Of a stretch of 64,000 nt of DNA, positions 61,831-64,000 are shown one piece after another. The notes below the pieces were generated by a model. That model was not told the DNA's origin, ran no database searches, and worked only from the letters and a program-made list of their open reading frames with translations. Both the position numbers and the translations under genes were made by a program. The number at the start of each line of letters is the position of its first letter. Position 1 is the first letter of the stretch. The DNA comes from Paenibacillus wulumuqiensis (GTDB taxonomy: Bacteria > Bacillota > Bacilli > Paenibacillales > Paenibacillaceae): assembly GCF_000971965.1 (NCBI RefSeq), contig NZ_LAQP01000004.1, positions 372,001-436,000 of the forward strand, written 5' to 3'.

Positions 61831-62481
61831 ATGGATAACGAACCTTCCGGTTTGCACCGGATTGAGGAAGCATTACACGATTTGCAGCAGGGTAAAGTTA
61901 TCATCGTCGTGGATGATGAAGACCGGGAAAATGAAGGCGACTTTATTGCGCTCGCCGATCATGCCACCCCGCAGGTAATCAACTTTATGGTTACCGAAGG
62001 ACGCGGTCTTGTCTGCCTGCCGATCACGGCAGAACGCGCCGAACAGCTGCAATTGCAGCCGATGGTATCCCAGAATACGGATTACCACGGCACAGCCTTT
62101 ACCGTATCGGTCGACCATGTGAGCACATCGACAGGCATCTCTGCCCACGAGCGCTCCATGACCGCCCAGGCGATCACCGACCCGGCAGCCGGCCCCGAAC
62201 ATTTCCGCCGCCCGGGCCACATGTTCCCGCTGATCGCCAATCCCGGCGGCGTCCTGTCCAGACCCGGTCACACCGAAGCGGCCATTGACCTGGCCCGCCT
62301 CTGCGGAGCATCTCCCGCAGGCGTTATCTGCGAAATCATGAACGAAGACGGCACCATGGCCCGCCTGGACCAACTGCGGACCATCGCCACCAAACACAAC
62401 CTGCAGCTCATCAGCATCCAGGCCTTGATCACCTATCTACAAACCAAAACCAGCTCCACCCCAAGCAACCCGGCAACTTAA
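61831..62481 (+). CDS. ribB: 3,4-dihydroxy-2-butanone-4-phosphate synthase (RibB type, GTP cyclohydrolase II domain missing)
   Basis: Makes the four-carbon riboflavin precursor from ribulose 5-phosphate. 216 residues carrying only the DHBP-synthase domain: [69 protein letters not shown] (in parts: [10 protein letters not shown]) and [16 protein letters not shown]. In Bacillus and most Firmicutes this gene encodes the bifunctional RibBA of about 400 residues. Here the frame stops after a threonine/serine/proline tail, and no cyclohydrolase motifs occur in the 400 bases that follow, which hold a structured repeat. GTP cyclohydrolase II must be elsewhere, or the pathway is broken. Confidence 0.9.
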   Translation: MDNEPSGLHRIEEALHDLQQGKVIIVVDDEDRENEGDFIALADHATPQVINFMVTEGRGLVCLPITAERAEQLQLQPMVSQNTDYHGTAFTVSVDHVSTSTGISAHERSMTAQAITDPAAGPEHFRRPGHMFPLIANPGGVLSRPGHTEAAIDLARLCGASPAGVICEIMNEDGTMARLDQLRTIATKHNLQLISIQALITYLQTKTSSTPSNPAT

Positions 62482-62705
62482 GCAAAAAAATGTATTTTCC
62501 AGGGATAGATACCAACATGTCACTCCAGTCATCCTATCCCACCAGCACCACCAAACCATCATCCCAGAACCAAGCTAAGCATCACTCCTATCACCTAACC
62601 AGCACCACCAGCAACCCCAGGCAAGCAGCGCAGCGCCCTTGCCCACCTTACTGTCCGACCATCTTTTTTCGGGAGGCAGACAGCTGATCTTGATGCACGG
62701 AGCGA
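62482..62705. other. C/A-rich region after ribB
   Basis: Strongly strand-asymmetric sequence rich in CCA/CAC/ACC runs from about 62380 to 62660, without a convincing gene. A 65-residue open frame (62490-62687) has no ribosome site and resembles nothing. No remnant of a cyclohydrolase II domain was seen. Confidence 0.55.
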
Positions 62706-62815
62706 GGGGAAAGGAATGATCCACAAGGCCGACATTTAAGAATGGATATCGACTGCGAGAGCAGTCATTCCAGATATCCATTCTTAACCGGAGGCCGGTG
62801 GATCATCCTTTCCCC
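62706..62815. repeat. Structured palindromic repeat, copy 3
   Basis: Outer helix GGGGAAAGGAATGATCCAC (62706-62724) / GTGGATCATCCTTTCCCC (62798-62815), 18 pairs with one unpaired A at the same place as in copies 1 and 2. Left core AAGGCCGACA (62725-62734), inner helix TTAAGAATGGATATC (62736-62750) / its complement (62773-62787), 22-base loop with its own GACTGC/GCAGTC hairpin, right core CCGGAGGCCG (62788-62797). GAGCG flanks both sides (62701-62705 region and 62816 on). Confidence 0.8.
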
Positions 62816-62883
62816 GAGCGGACCCATCACAGCAGCAGCTGTTCGCCTCCCCACTAACCCTACTTGAAATGAGGAAACTAACC

Positions 62884-63351
62884 ATGGCTAACATTTTTGA
62901 AGGACATTTAGTCTCGCAGGATCTGAAATTCGGCATTGTCGTTGCCCGTTTTAATGAGTTCATCACCAACAAGCTGCTCAGCGGCGCACTCGACGCTCTC
63001 CAGCGTCACGGCACACCGCAGGACAATATCGACGTCGCCTGGGTACCCGGAGCGTTTGAAATTCCGCTGATCGCCCAGAAAATGGCTGAATCCGGCAAAT
63101 ATGATGCCGTTATCACCCTCGGCACCGTGATCCGCGGATCGACCAGTCATTATGACTATGTCTGCAACGAAGTCGCCAAAGGCGTATCCGCGATTAACCT
63201 GAAAACAGGCGTACCGGTCATCTTCGGTGTGGTAACCACCGAAAATATCGAACAGGCCATCGAACGTGCCGGCACCAAAGCAGGCAACAAAGGCTGGGAT
63301 TCCGCAAATGCAGCAATTGAAATGGCGAACCTGACCAGACAGATGAAATAA
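62884..63351 (+). CDS. ribH: 6,7-dimethyl-8-ribityllumazine synthase
   Basis: Condenses the pyrimidine intermediate with dihydroxybutanone phosphate, 155 residues, forming icosahedral capsids in relatives. Motifs: [38 protein letters not shown], the phosphate-binding [19 protein letters not shown] and [29 protein letters not shown] before ATG 62884. It is cut off from ribB by about 400 bases containing the repeat; no new promoter was recognised, so read-through is likely. A terminator follows. Confidence 0.95.
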   Translation: MANIFEGHLVSQDLKFGIVVARFNEFITNKLLSGALDALQRHGTPQDNIDVAWVPGAFEIPLIAQKMAESGKYDAVITLGTVIRGSTSHYDYVCNEVAKGVSAINLKTGVPVIFGVVTTENIEQAIERAGTKAGNKGWDSANAAIEMANLTRQMK

Positions 63352-63374
63352 TTACTGAATAGTAGCGATTTTCC

Positions 63375-63412
63375 CGAAAAGAGGCTATCCTGAAAAGGAA
63401 TGAGCCTCTTTT
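63375..63412 (+). terminator. Terminator after ribH
   Basis: Perfect ten-base stem AAAAGAGGCT (63375-63384) / AGCCTCTTTT (63401-63410), 16-base loop, T6 tract. End of the riboflavin operon. Confidence 0.9.
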
Positions 63413-63572
63413 TTGCTGAATATGTATGGTCATAGCTATGCATTAAGGATAAAATAAGGTTTGTATGTTAAGCTTGTCGATGCTGCGACTGCCTGAATAT
63501 AGAGGAGATGTGCGTTATGCATTTCCGGAGAACAGGGCCGCATCGAATGAATCCCATTAAAGGAGTGTGCCT

Positions 63573-64000
63573 GTGACTGTACTGTACAAACTGGAAACGT
63601 TTGAAGGGCCGCTCGATTTGCTGCTTCATTTAATTGACGAATCGGAAATTGACATCCAGAATATTCCGATCAGTGAAATCACGGAACAGTATCTGGAGTA
63701 TCTTCATAGTATGAAGGAACTTGAGCTCGAAGTGACGAGCGAGTTTCTCGTTATGGCGGCGACGCTGCTGTCGATCAAGAGCAAGCTGCTGCTGCCCAGA
63801 CCGCCGGTCATGGAGATGGATGATTTTGATTATTATGAGGAAGAAGATCTGGACCCGCGCGCAGAGCTGGTGCGCAAGCTCGTCGAATATCGCAAGTACA
63901 AGGGCATTGCCGGACATCTGCGTGAGCGGGAAGAAGAGCGGAGTCTGATTTTTACCAAGGAACCGGAAGACCTCAAGCCCTTTACCGCCAAAGTCAATTA
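63573..64000 (+). CDS. scpA: Segregation and condensation protein A (3'-truncated by window edge)
   Basis: Kleisin subunit of the SMC-ScpAB condensin complex that organises and segregates the chromosome. Only the first 142 residues are inside the window. The kleisin N-terminus is clear: [19 protein letters not shown], the helices [21 protein letters not shown] (in parts: [10 protein letters not shown]) and [19 protein letters not shown]. An acidic stretch follows ([16 protein letters not shown]) before the linker. GTG start with AAAGGAG at 63559-63565. It follows the rib operon as in Bacillus, but ribT is absent between them. Confidence 0.93.
   Translation, partial: MTVLYKLETFEGPLDLLLHLIDESEIDIQNIPISEITEQYLEYLHSMKELELEVTSEFLVMAATLLSIKSKLLLPRPPVMEMDDFDYYEEEDLDPRAELVRKLVEYRKYKGIAGHLREREEERSLIFTKEPEDLKPFTAKVN

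Noticed and set aside
62490-62687. 65-residue ORF after ribB, checked as a cyclohydrolase II remnant
   Set aside because: Sequence is serine/threonine/proline low complexity from the C/A-rich tract; no GTP cyclohydrolase II cysteine cluster or other motif.
56807-62815. Palindromic repeats considered as simple rho-independent terminators
   Set aside because: No T tract follows the outer helix, the helices are far longer than needed, and a conserved internal core is not expected of terminators.
1-64000. CRISPR arrays, tRNA or rRNA genes, prophage and insertion-sequence transposases
   Set aside because: No regularly spaced repeats, no cloverleaf or rRNA-like sequence, and no transposase, integrase other than XerD, or phage structural gene was recognised.

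Overview
The window reads as chromosome of a low-to-mid GC Firmicute of the Paenibacillaceae. The gene order (xseA-xseB-ispA-dxs-tlyA-argR-recN-spo0A; lpdV-bkdAA-bkdAB-bkdB; nudF-endoQ-fur-xerD-deoB-pupG; lysA-ppiB; ribD-ribE-ribB-ribH-scpA) follows a backbone known from Bacillus and Paenibacillus, and proteins, Shine-Dalgarno sites and alternative TTG/GTG starts are typical of that group. The species is not identified. The most striking large-scale feature is negative. spoIVB (expected between recN and spo0A), spoIIM (before fur), and dacF/spoIIAA-AB-sigF/spoVA (between pupG and lysA) are all missing from their usual slots, while spo0A is intact with paired 0A boxes. This suggests a lineage that has lost, or moved, its endospore programme.

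Layout. 1-9.5 kb: DNA repair and isoprenoid core genes, then spo0A. 9.8-16.6 kb: accessory genes (cysteine-cluster/pentapeptide protein, GNAT, a 34-residue membrane peptide, an AraC regulator behind a perfect cre site, a secreted protein, an HNH protein, a zinc-ribbon protein, a VanZ-like protein). 16.8-22.6 kb: a uronate-glycan locus under a cre site (heparinase II/III-like enzyme, an unrecognised large enzyme, a mini-ORF carrying an AraC-type HTH remnant, and a GH88 hydrolase). 22.9-34.3 kb: small coiled-coil protein, methyltransferase, branched-chain 2-oxoacid dehydrogenase genes separated by terminator-like hairpins, lipB, a Prli42-like miniprotein, M20 peptidase, nudF, endoQ, fur. 34.4-48 kb: xerD, deoB, pupG, a nuclease, a secreted M14 carboxypeptidase, tldD/tldE, a PadR plus degenerate SEDS pair, lysA, ppiB. 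48-55 kb: an orphan PTS EIIC, an XRE/membrane-protein pair, and a D-glucosaminate/2-keto-3-deoxygluconate operon with its GntR regulator. 55-64 kb: a secreted beta-propeller protein, an amidohydrolase, the riboflavin operon behind an FMN riboswitch, and the start of scpA.

The best candidate for an undescribed element is a family of three structured palindromic repeats (56807-56914, 58903-59082, 62706-62815). All share a two-part core, an unpaired A in the outer helix and a 22-base apical loop, while two helices change with compensatory substitutions. Two copies bracket the amidohydrolase gene. The third lies in the riboflavin operon exactly where the GTP cyclohydrolase II half of RibBA would be expected but is missing.

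The genes connect metabolically. Heparinase/GH88 products enter the 2-keto-3-deoxygluconate pathway, for which a kinase and aldolase lie at 52.4-54.2 kb. LipB and LpdV support the lipoyl-dependent Bkd complex, which makes branched-chain acyl-CoA primers. All functional statements are inferences from the sequence and family knowledge; no database search was possible.
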